Shown piece after piece: positions 1 through 10,122 of a stretch of DNA of 64,000 bases. This DNA is from Meghimatium bilineatum (taxonomy: Eukaryota; Mollusca; Gastropoda; Stylommatophora; Philomycidae): positions 12,186,881 through 12,250,880 of the forward strand of contig CM067314.1 in assembly GCA_034231615.1 (NCBI GenBank), read 5' to 3'. Positions within the stretch are counted from its first letter, which is position 1; every line of letters begins with the position of its first letter. Under the pieces are notes generated by a model, which was not told the DNA's origin, made no database searches, and was given only the letters and a program-made list of their open reading frames with translations. The position numbers and the translations under genes are program-made.

Positions 1-130
1 TCTTGTAGCAGGTCCACAGTCCTACTAAATTTCCAGCAAGATGTAGTCCATCCAGAGAATGTAAATGCGTTGTGTCACCGTTTTGTTTGCGCCAATGGTC
101 TGAGAAATCCGTCCTCGGCAGTGTGACTGT
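1..130 (-). mobile_element. S2 SINE-like element, cut by window edge
   Basis: On the minus strand it reads from the CCGAGGACGGAT start block through the ACATCTTGCTGG block to the partly decayed palindrome (consensus AGGACCATGGTCCT), as in the complete S2 at 9961-10122. The GAA tail is outside the window. Confidence 0.7.
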
Positions 131-504
131 ATGATCTTGACGATATAAGGCATTCTCACTAATAGTAAAACAAGCCTTCTTAATGGTTCCTTTGACTATT
201 ACCTTGATTTTTATTAACTATCACGCAAAGTACAATTATAGTGACCAATACAATTCCATAAATAGTCAAAAGAGTAATTAATAATGCTTCATTGCTCAGT
301 AGGTTTTATGGTGTAGACCAGGTGGATCTGAGGGTCCAAAGCAGAAATGTACATGTGGTGTCGGGCTGGACGGGAAGAAAAGCTACAATGAAAGTTTCAT
401 TACCCATGTTAATGTCACTAAATATAAATTTCAACCGGTTTTAACCAATGTATATTTACATTTGTATATTAGGCGCAAACACATTTGTACAGTTTAATCA
501 ATGC
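131..504. other. No gene; unassigned sequence
   Basis: AT-rich DNA without a convincing reading frame. Positions 170-250 resemble the left end of the inverted-repeat element at 16.3-16.8 kb (CTTCTTAATG followed by TGATT-TTA and ATTATAGTG). Nothing else is recognised. Confidence 0.3.
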
Positions 505-515
505 ATGTGGTTCTA

Positions 516-801
516 CGCCCGTGTGTTTCCGGGGCCCGAAAGGGGAGCAAAGAGTAGCAACACTGTTTACCTTCCACGCGTGTCGTAAAAGGCGACTAAG
601 GAGGTTATGGGATGGAGTTGGCGGTCCCATCCCATATAGGGATCAGTGACCCAAAGCCATGCTGAAGTCGGATGTATCAGGCCGAAATGCGCAGATATCG
701 CAGCAATGCTGTAAACCATGACACAACGCATTTCGTTCTCCATACTACATCCAGATAATCTGCAGGAGTTTGAGAACGAACGCAGAAGAAAAAGAAGAAG
801 A
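516..801 (+). mobile_element. S1 SINE-like element, full length
   Basis: It begins CGCCCGTGTG, contains GGGGCCCGAAAGGGGAGC, a GGGATGG...CCATCCC stem, GTCGGATGTATCAGGCC and GAGAACGAACGCAG, and ends in a GAA-rich tail. A nearly perfect 11-bp duplication flanks it (ATGTGGTTCTA at 505-515, ATGTAGTTCTA at 802-812), the mark of target-primed insertion. No protein is encoded; movement would depend on a LINE. Confidence 0.8.
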
Positions 802-910
802 ATGTAGTTCTAGACCAGACGCAATATAAACACTGATTATGTTTAAGAATACCGTGGGTCAGTAGTTGCGATTTTTGTTTCAGTGCGGGCGGGCTGAGTA
901 GTTGGGCTCA
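802..910 (+). repeat. S1 3' flank also found at 43604-43713
   Basis: About 109 bp after the S1 tail (TAGACCAGACGCAATATAAA ... GAGTAGTTGGGCTCA) recurs almost identically after the S1 copy at 43.3 kb. Similarity stops at the same base (GGGCTCA) in both places. Here it begins with the S1 target duplication, so this is probably the native flank. Confidence 0.75.
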
Positions 911-1601
911 CGTGCCGGACACGTCCTTCGGGCCGTATGTTTCCGACCCCTAATGTAGACGGGACATTGTCGAAGCTCACGGTGGCAAGTGACAAAACAT
1001 CACACTCTAAACTTAGTAACTGCAGAGCCTTATGACCTTGAGTGCATGCCCTAAAGTTTGCCGAAGCTGGTTTCATCTAAGCGTACAGTTTGTAACCACA
1101 AGTCCATAAGGATAAGAAAGAATATTGGTGGGGGGAATAAGTAGGCTACAAGCGTTAACAAATGATTTTACACCTCGACGAGCGCAGTAATAGTTCAAAA
1201 CATTTCTCTCCTGTTCTTTCTTTCTCGCGCGCGCTGTCTCTCAATGCTACGCCCTTTCCATCAGGAATTCTTATAATGGTATACACTGGTATACACACAC
1301 ACAGATCTATCTATCTACCTACCTACTTATATATCTATCTTATACCCGCCTATCTATCCAGGGTCATAGATACGTTTTCCTCAATTTGGAAGGAGGGAGT
1401 ATCTGAGATTTAAAAAAAAAAGTTTTTCATGTCAGATTGTCACTTTGTCAACACGAATGTGTTGCTAATCTTTGCTCCCATCTTGGGTCAGGCACACACG
1501 GGCGGTATTGCATCAATTTGAGGTGTGTAGAGCTGTCTATAATAGTCTTCAAATGCCTGTGTTATTTCCTTGAAAGTTTGTCTTATTTGTCTGCTGCCTT
1601 T
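911..1601. other. No gene; includes a short CTAT/ACAC tract
   Basis: No supported coding region. A short ATCTATCTACCTACC-type tract occupies about 1295-1365. The rest is unassigned single-copy-looking DNA. Confidence 0.3.
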
Positions 1602-1612
1602 TATGTTCCAAT

Positions 1613-2371
1613 CGCCCGTGTGTTGCCGGAGCCCGAAAAGGGAGCAAAGAATAGCAACACTGTTTACCTTCCACGCATGTCGTAAACGGCGAATAAGGAG
1701 GTTATGGGATGGAGTTGGCTGTCTCATCCCATATAGGGTCAGTGACCCAAAGCTATGCTGAAGTCGGATCCATGCCGTCTTAATGCATAGGCCCGTTGGG
1801 CATTTGCCCGGGGGCCCACGGACATAGGGGCCCCATGCGAATATGTTGTAGGGTTTCGGAAAACATGTATACAATTTAGTATTATTTTATAAAAATCTCA
1901 TAATTTTGTGTTTATATGCGAACATGTGTTTAGATGCGTTAGATGTGTTTATATTATCAATCACTTCCAATCTTGAACCATGTCTATAAAACACGTAAAT
2001 AAAATCTCTTTTCTCTGTTCTTCATGTTTACTGTTGATTATAGTTGCAGCTGTACAGCATGTTTTAACAACAATTTTGTTGAATTTAGTATAGTGATAAT
2101 TAAAAAAAAATACATTATTTTTAATATTATCAACCATTTATTTTTTATTCCTGTGGGGGGGGGGGGGCACTCTTTCTTTGCCCGGGGGCCCAACACTATT
2201 TCTTTGTCCAGGGGCCCAAAATGGTGCAAAGACGGCTCTGAGTCGGATGTGTCAGGCCGAAATGCGCAGATATCGCAGCAATGCTGTAAACTATGGGACA
2301 ACGCATTCCGTTCCTGGACTACATCCTGCTAATCTGCAGGAGTTTGAGAACGAACGCAGAAGAAGAAGAAG
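1613..2371 (+). mobile_element. S1 element split by a hAT-like MITE
   Basis: S1 halves lie at 1613-1769 and 2241-2371. The whole is flanked by a perfect 11-bp duplication, TATGTTCCAAT (1602-1612 and 2372-2382). Removing 1770-2240 plus one copy of AGTCGGAT restores the uninterrupted S1 order seen at 516-801. Confidence 0.85.
1770..2240. mobile_element. hAT-like MITE with 8-bp TSD
   Basis: A 471-bp insertion inside S1 is flanked by AGTCGGAT on both sides (1762-1769, 2241-2248), the 8-bp TSD typical of hAT transposons. Ends are imperfect inverted repeats: CCATGCCGTCTT at left, CAGAGCCGTCTT read inward from the right. Subterminal GCCCGGGGGCCC blocks occur at both ends in inverted arrangement. 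The AT-rich middle has a run of 12-13 G at about 2155-2167 and no transposase, so it is non-autonomous. Confidence 0.82.
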
Positions 2372-2668
2372 TATGTTCCAATACCATGTACTGTTTTTAC
2401 TAGGTGTTTCTTGTGTTCATGAGTGTTCACAGGCAAGCACACTGGAACTGATAACTTTTTTTTATTGTTCCAAATTTTCCTGTAGTCTGTGAATGTAAGG
2501 TGCGTTTGACGGTAATTTGTTTTGAATTATGTGAATAAATAAATTTTTTTCGTTGGTAAATGAAGTTTTTTTTTACTGAATATTTAATTTAATTTTTTGT
2601 TCCTTATATTCTTTGACTAAAAATAAAATTAAAAATGTATGTTTGATTCATAAAAAAAAAGTGCACAG

Positions 2669-2949
2669 TCGCCCGTGTGTTGCCGGGGCCCGAAAGGGGA
2701 GCAAAGAATAGCAACACTGTTTACCTTCCACGCATGTCGTAAAAGGCGACTAAGGAGGTTATGGGATGGAGTTGGCTGTCCCATCCCATATTTCAATGAC
2801 CCAAGATCATGCTGAAGTCGGGTGTGTCAGGCCGAAAGGCGCAGATATCGTTGCAATGTTGTAAACTATGACACAACGCATTCCGTTCTCCGGACTACAT
2901 CCTGCTAATCTGCAGGAGTTTGAGAACGAACGAAGAAGAAGAAGAAGAA
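2669..2949 (+). mobile_element. S1 SINE-like element
   Basis: Complete S1 from TCGCCCGTGTG to a long GAA tail, with a near-perfect 8-bp flank duplication (GTGCACAG at 2661-2668, GCGCACAG at 2950-2957). The central GGGTCAGTGACCC palindrome is partly decayed here. Confidence 0.78.
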
Positions 2950-3079
2950 GCGCACAGAAATGTTGAAAAATGTGGGTGTTCTACTAGCTTCAGTGAAAGA
3001 TTTATAGTATCATGTTGTTTACTTTACTAAAGTAGTAAACACACATTTTTAGTTAGAAAAAAAGTTTTATCCAAAAACA

Positions 3080-3264
3080 CTTAACAAACGATACGAAAAC
3101 AGGAGACCTATTGGACGCCCTCGTAAAAGGTGGATAGAAAGTGTATTAGAGACACTCGGAAATATAACAGCAGAGGAGGCAAATAGAAGGGCAAAAGACC
3201 GTACACTCACTCTCCCCTCAACACCGAAAGGTGCATGAGGACAGAAAGAAGAAGAAGAAAGAAA
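3080..3264 (+). mobile_element. 3' end of an RNase H-less LINE (family D)
   Basis: Translation gives RRPIGRPRKRWIESVLETLG followed by EEANRRAKDRTLTLPSTPKG and a stop, then a GAAGAAGAAG tail. The 'GRPR-RWI' block is the usual C-terminal end of LINE endonuclease/reverse transcriptases. The copy is strongly 5'-truncated. A second copy of the family is at 51250-51480. Confidence 0.65.
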
Positions 3265-3302
3265 GTTTATTCAGAATATATGAAGATACATTTTTAAATA
3301 AA

Positions 3303-3460
3303 GGACCCGTCGAAGACGGATGTGTCGGACTATTGGTGCAAATAAAACGGCAACACAACGCATTTCCATTCTCTGGACTACATCCTTCTGGAAATCTAAT
3401 TGGACAGAGATCCAGCGGGAGTTTGAGAATGAATGCTGAAGAAGAACAAGAACTAAAGGA
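3303..3460 (+). mobile_element. S2 SINE-like element
   Basis: Reads CGAAGACGGATGTGTCGGAC, CAACACAACGCATTTCCATT and GAGAATGAATGCTGAAGAAG in the S2 order. Part of the palindrome region (AGGACCATGGTCCT in the consensus) is deleted. Confidence 0.72.
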
Positions 3461-3479
3461 AATAAATTAAAATTATTAT

Positions 3480-4770
3480 GATATGGTATACGTAAGACCA
3501 ACTTTGGATTATGGAATGTCAGCATTGGAGACTGCAGCCAAGAGTAACACTCAAAAGATCTCAAAGATACAAAACCGCAATCTCAGAATTATAACAGGAG
3601 GTATGAATACTACCCCAATCACAGAAATGGAAACATGCACAGGTTTACCATTAGTGGAAGAAAGAAGAAATGAAAAAAAAACCCTCACACAGTATGCAAA
3701 GTTCAAATGTTTGGAGAGTCATCAAATGAACCAAAGACTAAGCAGACCTACAACAGAGGAACTCAAAAGAGGTAGCTTTCTACACTCCGCTAAACATCTT
3801 CAGAAATCATTCACAGATACAGACCTACAAAACCTAAACCCAGTAAACACCTTTAACACATACCCAACATGGGACAGAAACAACTTCCCAAAAATTATGG
3901 ACAATATACCAAGCATTATTTCGAAAACAAAAAATTCTATACAAGTACTAAAAGAGACAACTAAGAATCACATACAGAAAGTATACTCGGAGGATATATG
4001 GACACATGTATATACAGATGGATCAGCGAAAGAGGCAGTATTAGATGGAGGATCAGGAATATATATAGTAACACAAGATGGAAAATAAATAGAAAAATCC
4101 ATACCCACAGGCAAACATTCCACAAATTTCAATGCAGAAATGAAAGCCATAATAGAGGCAGCCAAATAGCTCATAAATTGCTTGCCGAGTCACAACAGAC
4201 ATGTAATCCTTCTGATACAAAGCCAGTATTGCTGGCAGTGATAGATCCCAACAAACATCGTCATGAATTAGCTTACGGCCTGCTTACTACACCTCTGCAG
4301 TACTACCAAAGAAACAGTACTTCAGTGGATCTCTGGTCACTATTGCATACTTAGAAAAGAAATAGCGAATCTCCTGGCAAGGAAAGGGGGATCGCTAGAT
4401 CAAATAGAAAGTGATAATGCGTAATATGAATGTAAGACTATGACAAAAGCAGAATATAAGAAAACGTGGAAGCACATGCGTCCAACTGCAGAACAAAATA
4501 ACCCCCCTTCCATCAAATGTCACACAAGAAACAAACTATCATCTTCAGACTACGAACTGGCCACAACAGACTGAGAAGTCGCATGTTAAGAAAGCTGAAG
4601 ATTGCAGAGACAGGGCTGTGAAACTGTAGACTGAACCCAGATACCGAAGAACACATTCTGCATGTCTGTTAACTCTACCAAGAAGAGAGGGAGAAAATAT
4701 GACCTACTTCTAGACCTGAGGGGTTCCATGGATGACCTGAAGCGAATCACACAATTCATTGAAGCTATTG
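3480..4770 (+). pseudogene. 5'-truncated I-like LINE: RT C-terminus and RNase H
   Basis: The open part (3483-4088) starts at the RT connection region (MVYVRPTLDYGMSALETAAK) and reaches an RNase H start (THVYTDGSAKEAVLDGGSG). A stop follows, then the frame continues with the second RNase H block (STNFNAEMKAIIEAAK), further stops, and a C-terminal block from about 4435. The element resembles the better copy at 47905-51183. RNase H in these LINEs degrades the RNA strand during reverse transcription. This copy is dead: endonuclease and RT palm are missing and the frame is broken at several points. Confidence 0.78.
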
Positions 4771-5255
4771 GCACTGTAACCTGATATCTGACTGAGCTAT
4801 TGGCGCTGTAACATGATATCTGACTGAAACTATTGGCGCTGTTACCTGATATCTGACTGAGGTATTGGCGCTGTAACCTGATATCTGACTTAAGCTATTG
4901 GCGCTGTAATCTGATATCTGACTGAAGCTATTGGCACTGTAACCTGATATCTGTCTAAAGCTATTGGCGCTTTAACCTGATATCTGTCTGACGCTATTGG
5001 CGCTTTAACCTGATATCTGACTGAGCTATTGGCGCTGTAACCTGATATCTGACTTAAGCTATTGGCGCTGTAACCTGATATCTGTATGAAACTATTGGCG
5101 CTGTAATCTGATATCTGACTGAAGTTATTGGTGCTATAATCTGATATCTGACTGAAGCTATTGGCGCTTTAACCTGATATCTGACTGAATCTATTGGCGC
5201 TTAACCTGATATCTGACTGAAGCTATTGGTGCTGCAACCTGTTATCTGACTGAAG
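4757..5255 (+). repeat. 33-bp tandem array grown from the LINE 3' UTR
   Basis: About 15 units of AAGCTATTGGCGCTGTAACC + TGATATCTGACTG. The first unit is continuous with the 3' end of the I-like LINE just upstream, and the last unit runs into GAAGAACGATGAAGAAGATG, which looks like that LINE's tail. The array therefore seems to be an expansion inside the LINE's own 3' end. Confidence 0.8.
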
Positions 5256-5261
5256 AACGAT

Positions 5262-6099
5262 GAAGAAGATGGAAATTATTATTTGTTTTCTCAATCAAGT
5301 TTCTGCGTATATCTATTTCAGATATTTCATTATCAGTTATTTCCCTTACGTCAATAATTAGTTTAATGTTTAGTTACGATTTATTGAGAAACAGAAACAC
5401 TCTGGCAGAAAGCGAGCACAAGGACATACCGATTTTCACCATTACTTCTTCATCCAAAGATCACGATGGAAATAAAAAGACACTTAACATCTACAATTGC
5501 TATACCAACACTCTACCAATGTCAAACATGGTCTTTAACAGCCTCGTAGCAGAGGAAAATTGTTACATGTGAAATGAAGTGTTTGAGAAAAGCTGCAATT
5601 GTTACTAAACTAGATAAAAATAAGAAATGAAGAAATTAGGAAAAGAGTTGGTATAATATCATATATGGGGTGCAAAGGGAAAGCTATACTCTAGGCGGAC
5701 CCAGGGTTAGCAGATAACCAAGATCCCAAATGTACCTCCTCGCGGTGCACCCTGGTAACAAAAAACAGCAGCTCGAGCTGATTCTGGCCAAATCATTTGG
5801 GGATCGTGTCCGAGAATATGGAGGAAGCAGATGGAAATAGATTTGACTGCATCAGAGACAGACAATATCTCCGACACCATTTTCATCGCCACATAGAGCG
5901 ATACTGTCGATATACAGTGATGCCTGTTAGTCCAGTCAGAACATTGGAGGGGCGGCCAATGTAAAAGGCACGTAAAAGTTAATGCATTGCGAGAAACAAA
6001 TATATGTCATAATGAGTACAATGACACAATGAAAGGACAAAACAGCGCCAGAGGGCAGCGCAAACTGCAAATGAAAAGTGAAACGTTCCTAGGGAAGGG
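5262..6099. other. No recognised gene
   Basis: A short open frame at 5366-5572 (68 codons) and one on the minus strand at 5707-5892 have no recognisable motif. Nothing else stands out. Confidence 0.3.
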
Positions 6100-7052
6100 G
6101 AACTATAAGCTCTGTTAGCTCGAGGCGAGCTTCTAGTTACCTGTGATCCTTATAAGCAGAGACCCAGACCCAATCGTGGGCGCTCTGAAAAGCAAGAAGA
6201 CCTAAACCAACTCTAATGTCGAGCCTTCCTATACCGGAAATATGCTCACGAAGAGAAAGGGTTCCGAACCCGATGGGCTTAGGCAGGAAGGGGACAGCGA
6301 TGGCAGTCCTGGCCCAACTCTACTGTCAAGATTTCCTATACCGGAAATACACTTGCAGAGAGAAAGGGTTCAGTACCTGATGGGCTCAGGCACAAAAGGG
6401 ACAATGTTTTAGCACTGGCCCAACTCTATTGTCAAGCTTTCCTATACCGGAAATACACTTGCAGAGAGAAAGGGTTCAGTACCTGATGGGCTCAGGTGCT
6501 ATTGGGACAAGGCCGCTCAGCCCGAAAACGCCTTGCTCTCAAACGCGTGGTGTGAGACTCAAACTTGTGCGAGGGGCTCACGATGTCTGTGAACGACGTC
6601 TCGGGTAGGAGGGCGAACGAGCCAGGGTCCAACTCTTCTGGCGAGTTCTTCCTCATACGGAACCAGGCTCGCGGATGAGAAAAGGTTCAGTACCCGATGG
6701 ACACGGGCAGAGTTCGTCCAATTGCACGAGATGGGTTTATAGACGGTGGAGCACCTCGTGCTAGATAGATGCGCTCGACAAGCGTCTTGGCGAAGAGGCA
6801 CTACACACCAGCGTGCCCGGCGACAGATACACAGGCTGTCACGGACTAGGGACCATACCCGAAATAAAGGAATGACGAAAACGGATGTGCTCGATCTCGG
6901 ACGTCCTGACCACAAGTGGCCAACCGGGGTGCAAATAATCACAGTTCTACTGTGGAACTTGCAGCACAACGTACTTCACGCTCCCTGGCGGAAATCACAC
7001 GAAATATTCGTTGTGGTTATTTGAGAGCGAACGCTGAAGAAGAAGAAGAAGA
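6100..7052 (+). mobile_element. S4 long SINE-like element with internal tandem units
   Basis: GC-rich for this window. The 5' half holds three units of about 106 bp starting CCAACTCTA at 6207, 6314 and 6420, plus a diverged one at 6629; each carries TTCCTATACCGGAAATA and a CCCGATGGGC- or CCTGATGGGC-type block. The 3' part (from about 6880) has GATGTGCTCGATCTCGGACG, CACGCTCCCTGGCGGAAATC, a near-palindrome ACGAAATATTCGT and GAGCGAACGCTGAAGAAGAAG. Related copies are at 46412-46774, 46943-47142, 42878-43035 and 20655-20805. No coding capacity seen. Confidence 0.65.
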
Positions 7053-7061
7053 TATCATATA

Positions 7062-7275
7062 TTAAACATATTGATTTAGAGAACATTGTCACAACAGGCA
7101 GAAATGAAGGCAACAGAGACAGAGGGCGACAAAGTGAGAAAATATTAGACAGTTTGACAACCTGGCACAGCATATAAACAACAACGACTTTGACATATAA
7201 TACTGTGGACAGAGAGCTGTGGAGAGCCATGACCGCCTACGCCAGCCGGCATGGCACCTGATGATGATGATGAAA
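7062..7275 (+). mobile_element. 3' end of RNase H-less LINE family A
   Basis: Matches the C-terminal end of the 61337-63345 LINE (the block spelling ENIVTTGKIEGNRDRGRQ there), including the closing RELWRAMTAYASRHGT, stop and TGATGATGATGA tail. An in-frame stop follows TWHSI. About 210 bp; 5'-truncated. Confidence 0.75.
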
Positions 7276-7490
7276 CATATTGAAAGACAGCAAGTAAAAT
7301 GGTTCAGTCACCTTATGAGAATGAACTAAAACCCAATACCAATAAGAGTATCCGGACATAAGGTCAAAGGTAGACCAAGAAAACGGTAGATAGAAAAATC
7401 AAAATAGCCTTGATCAAACATGGACTTAATGCAACCAGGACGACTCATCTGGCCTTGGAACGACAGCTGAAGCGCCCACTCCTATGCTTA
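7276..7490 (+). mobile_element. 3' end of LINE family F (decayed)
   Basis: Reads KHIERQQVKWFSHLMRMN, then VSGHKVKGRPRKR with stops, matching the minus-strand copy at 27965-28210. It directly abuts the TGATGA tail of the previous LINE. Confidence 0.6.
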
Positions 7491-7803
7491 ACGATAAGTG
7501 TGAATATGATTAATCAACGTTCACATGGGGACAGACAATAGACAATATATGATTTATTTCCCTTTAATACTCTATCAATGATTGACCCTTGTGTCATGTT
7601 TTTTGTAAAATATTGAAAGCACTGCACACGAATGTTTGGAAGGGTGTTCTATAGCATCTCCTCTTGTTTAATTTAAATTGAATAACTAAGGACACAATGT
7701 ACTCTGAAACAATAGAGCTGGTTTCTAAAGTTTTATATCGTTCAGAAAACACATTATAGTTTTACATGTAAATTTAAGTAGGAAGCCAGAGGACAATTTT
7801 TAA
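7491..7803. other. No gene seen
   Basis: AT-rich, no recognised repeat or coding region. Confidence 0.3.
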
Positions 7804-7899
7804 AAATTCTTGAGACTAACGGGAATTGAACCAGTCCGTTCAACGGCACCAAATCGCCTAGCAACTATTGAACACGCGTTCTTCCGTACTTGACTAACC
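7804..7899 (-). repeat. S6 element, left arm of inverted pair
   Basis: About 96 bp that is the near-exact reverse complement of 8065-8160 (I count one difference in the core, GTGCC versus GTACC). Read on the minus strand it contains GACTGGTTCAATTCCC, close to a tRNA B box. A third, diverged copy is at 13195-13310. Confidence 0.75.
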
Positions 7900-8064
7900 A
7901 ATACGGATATTATGTTATATGTTTGTTGTTACTGAGGATATTTCAAAACCTGCACGGGATGTTTGTTGTTGTTGTAATAGTCCTTGTCTCGATCGGTCCG
8001 TTCTGGTGACTTTGTGTGCACGGTTTGAATGGCTTGATGAAATCGCATCTTTTATTGGAGATGC

Positions 8065-8160
8065 GGTTAGTCAAGTACGGAAGAACGCGTGTTCAATAGT
8101 TGCTAGGCGATTTGGTACCGTTGAACGGACTGGTTCAATTCCCGTTAGTCTCAAGAATTT
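8065..8160 (+). repeat. S6 element, right arm of inverted pair
   Basis: Starts GGTTAGTCAAGTACGGAAGA, ends GTTAGTCTCAAGAATTT. A possible A-box-like block (GCGGTTAGTCAAG) precedes the B-box-like GGTTCAATTCCC, suggesting a tRNA-derived head. The 165-bp spacer to the left arm has no matching repeat. Confidence 0.75.
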
Positions 8161-8279
8161 ATAGTTTTACACAGGGAGGCACTGTGTACTATACAACATT
8201 ATTGTAAATCACATGGGCAGATCTGTATACTGTAAATATACCAGCTCCACTTCCCTAAGCGTTATCCATAATCCATCTA

Positions 8280-8475
8280 TAATTCCGTAACCCATCAGGG
8301 TCGTAGGAGTACCAAATTGGATGCTTCAGCACGGAGTGCTCCAGTGATCTGTATCTTCAGCAATGTGGATGAGTTAAGATAAATCGTGTCATGTCCATTC
8401 CTTGATATTGCCTGTCCATGTTTTATTATCCTCCTCTGCTTCTTCCACCTTCGATAGTTTGTTCAGTTTTGTTTT
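8280..8475 (-). mobile_element. 3' end of LINE family J
   Basis: On the minus strand the frame fragments read KVEEAEEDNKTWTGNIKEWT and LIHIAEDTDHW, the familiar 'TGN--EWT' and 'AEDRD-WR' end of a LINE ORF2. Similar DNA is at 38790-38990. Stops interrupt it. Confidence 0.6.
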
Positions 8476-8616
8476 TGACAATTAATCATGTCGGCATATG
8501 TATCCAAACAATGTCAGTTTTCATCGTGTCACTACCGAAAGCAATGGTTCATGTGGACCTGTATACTTTTCTATTTTGTTTCTTACGTACACATTTGTCT
8601 TATGTTCTCTATAATG

Positions 8617-8860
8617 GAGCATGGTAGCCTAGTTGATGGTGAGCTTGCTTTCTATAACTGCGTTACAGCGTGCCAGGTTCGAAGCCACGTCCGGACACAC
8701 AAAAATCCGGGTTGTGATTTCTCGCTGGACACGACCACTCCTCCAGGCGACTCAGTTGTAAAAAATGAGTACTTGACAAATGAGTTAGGAGAGGTAAAGA
8801 CAGCAAGGAAGGGAACTGGCCACCCCACCTAATAGTTGCTGCGGCTTAGTACATGAATAG
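8617..8860 (+). mobile_element. S5 tRNA-derived SINE
   Basis: An A-box-like TAGCCTAGTTGATGG (8625-8639) and a perfect B box GGTTCGAAGCC (8676-8686) are 36 bp apart, as in an RNA polymerase III promoter inside a tRNA gene. The body continues with CGACTCAGTTGTAAAAAATG and AGGAAGGGAACTGGCCACC. It does not fold as an intact tRNA, so a SINE head is more likely than a tRNA gene. Confidence 0.62.
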
Positions 8861-9049
8861 TTATCTTCAACTCTTTATAGAGGTTGCACCCCGAAACTAG
8901 TTATCAGCGAATTCCCCAACTGTCTTTATTATATGAAACAGTAGTGACAACTCAGTATTTCCTCAAGTTTCTGTCCTGATTATAAATTAATTATTGTGTA
9001 GATACAGTTGAACATTGGACAAAATAACACACCATTGTGTTATGCTTCC

Positions 9050-9960
9050 GTGATAAACTTTGAACACATTGCTATGTAGTACTACCGTGACACAGAACAA
9101 TGACACATTCTCTGCATGGTTGGCAGAGGCTAAAGACACATTGCGTAGAGTATGTGAATTTGAAGAAATAGGAAAGGGTTGTGAATGGGTGGAGGTAGAC
9201 ACTGAGAAGAAATCACTGACTAAAGTAATAATACAACTAGATAAACCATGTTGAAAATGGATGGGTGCCAGGGCCCATGTTACAGTGTATGAACACGTCC
9301 AGCTGCACTCGAAACCACGAGGCATAATTACATACGCATATGGCTCAGTTAACAGAAACACAAATGAAAGCGGTTGGTGTTTTGGTGCCTACAGAAAAGT
9401 CCTGAAGTTGGATGAGAAATCTTCAGTATATTCCACTGTCACATCGAGCATGAGGATGGAGATAGAGGGAGTTACAGCAGCTCTTAATTGGTTGATAACT
9501 GATACATCAACACACTCGGTAATACTCACAAAGCATGCTGCGCAAGATAGAAAGCACATTCTGAGAAAAGAATGGTGGGACTTATTGAACAACTCAATTG
9601 TCCAGAGCATTCCATGGTCATGCTGGGGTCAGAGGAAACGAAGGAGCCGACTTATTGGCAGGCAATGGTGCGATAGACGGCACAATGCTGAGAAGAGATA
9701 AATAAGACTTGATCAAGGCAGTAATAAATTCATTTTCAAGATGAAGATGATGTCAATGAGGCTGAGAACGTACACAGAGAGTGTCAGAAATGGAAGTATC
9801 TAGAGGGGAGGGAAGGAAAATTAATTCTTTTGGTAGGCCCCGAAGACCACACAATCAACATGTGACCGGGACTCAGAGTCTACATACACTGGGATGGCTG
9901 CTGGAACAGTGCAGAGCACTTATGGAAATGCCCCACGTGCTGTGAAGCTAGTTTCTAATC
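9050..9960 (+). pseudogene. RNase H region of LINE family C2
   Basis: Two overlapping open stretches (9060-9254 and 9261-9701) encode the linker and RNase H of a non-LTR element. Visible are VIIQLDKPC, YAYGSVNRNTNESGWCFGAY, RMEIEGVTAALNWL and, out of frame, a CPGHAGVRGNERADLL-type block. The first catalytic Asp appears lost (YAYGS instead of the family's YTDGS). The 3' end carries the block that reads HLWECPTC in other copies, then AATC. Other copies lie at 12122-13665, 15605-15705 and 25603-26030. Confidence 0.72.
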
Positions 9961-10122
9961 TTCTTCTTCTTCAGCGTTCATTCTCAAACTCCCGCTGGAT
10001 CTCCCTTGTAGCAAGACCATTGTCCTACTAGATTTCTAGCAGGATGTTGTCCAGAGAAAGGAAATACGTTGTGTCGTCGTTTCATTTGCGCCAATGGCCC
10101 GACACATCCGTCTTCGGCGGGA
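9961..10122 (-). mobile_element. S2 SINE-like element, complete, with 9-bp TSD
   Basis: Exactly 162 bp between two copies of TTTCTAATC (9952-9960, 10123-10131), inserted in the 3' end of a C2 LINE. It fixes the S2 ends: 5' TCCCGCCGAAGACGGATG, 3' CGCTGAAGAAGAAGAA. Confidence 0.88.

Noticed and set aside
843..1076. 77-codon minus-strand frame near the S1 flank
   Set aside because: No recognisable motif and it overlaps the 109-bp duplicated flank; the second copy of that flank does not keep the frame context.
8617..8700. Functional tRNA gene
   Set aside because: A and B boxes are good but no intact acceptor stem or anticodon arm could be drawn; the sequence continues as a SINE body.
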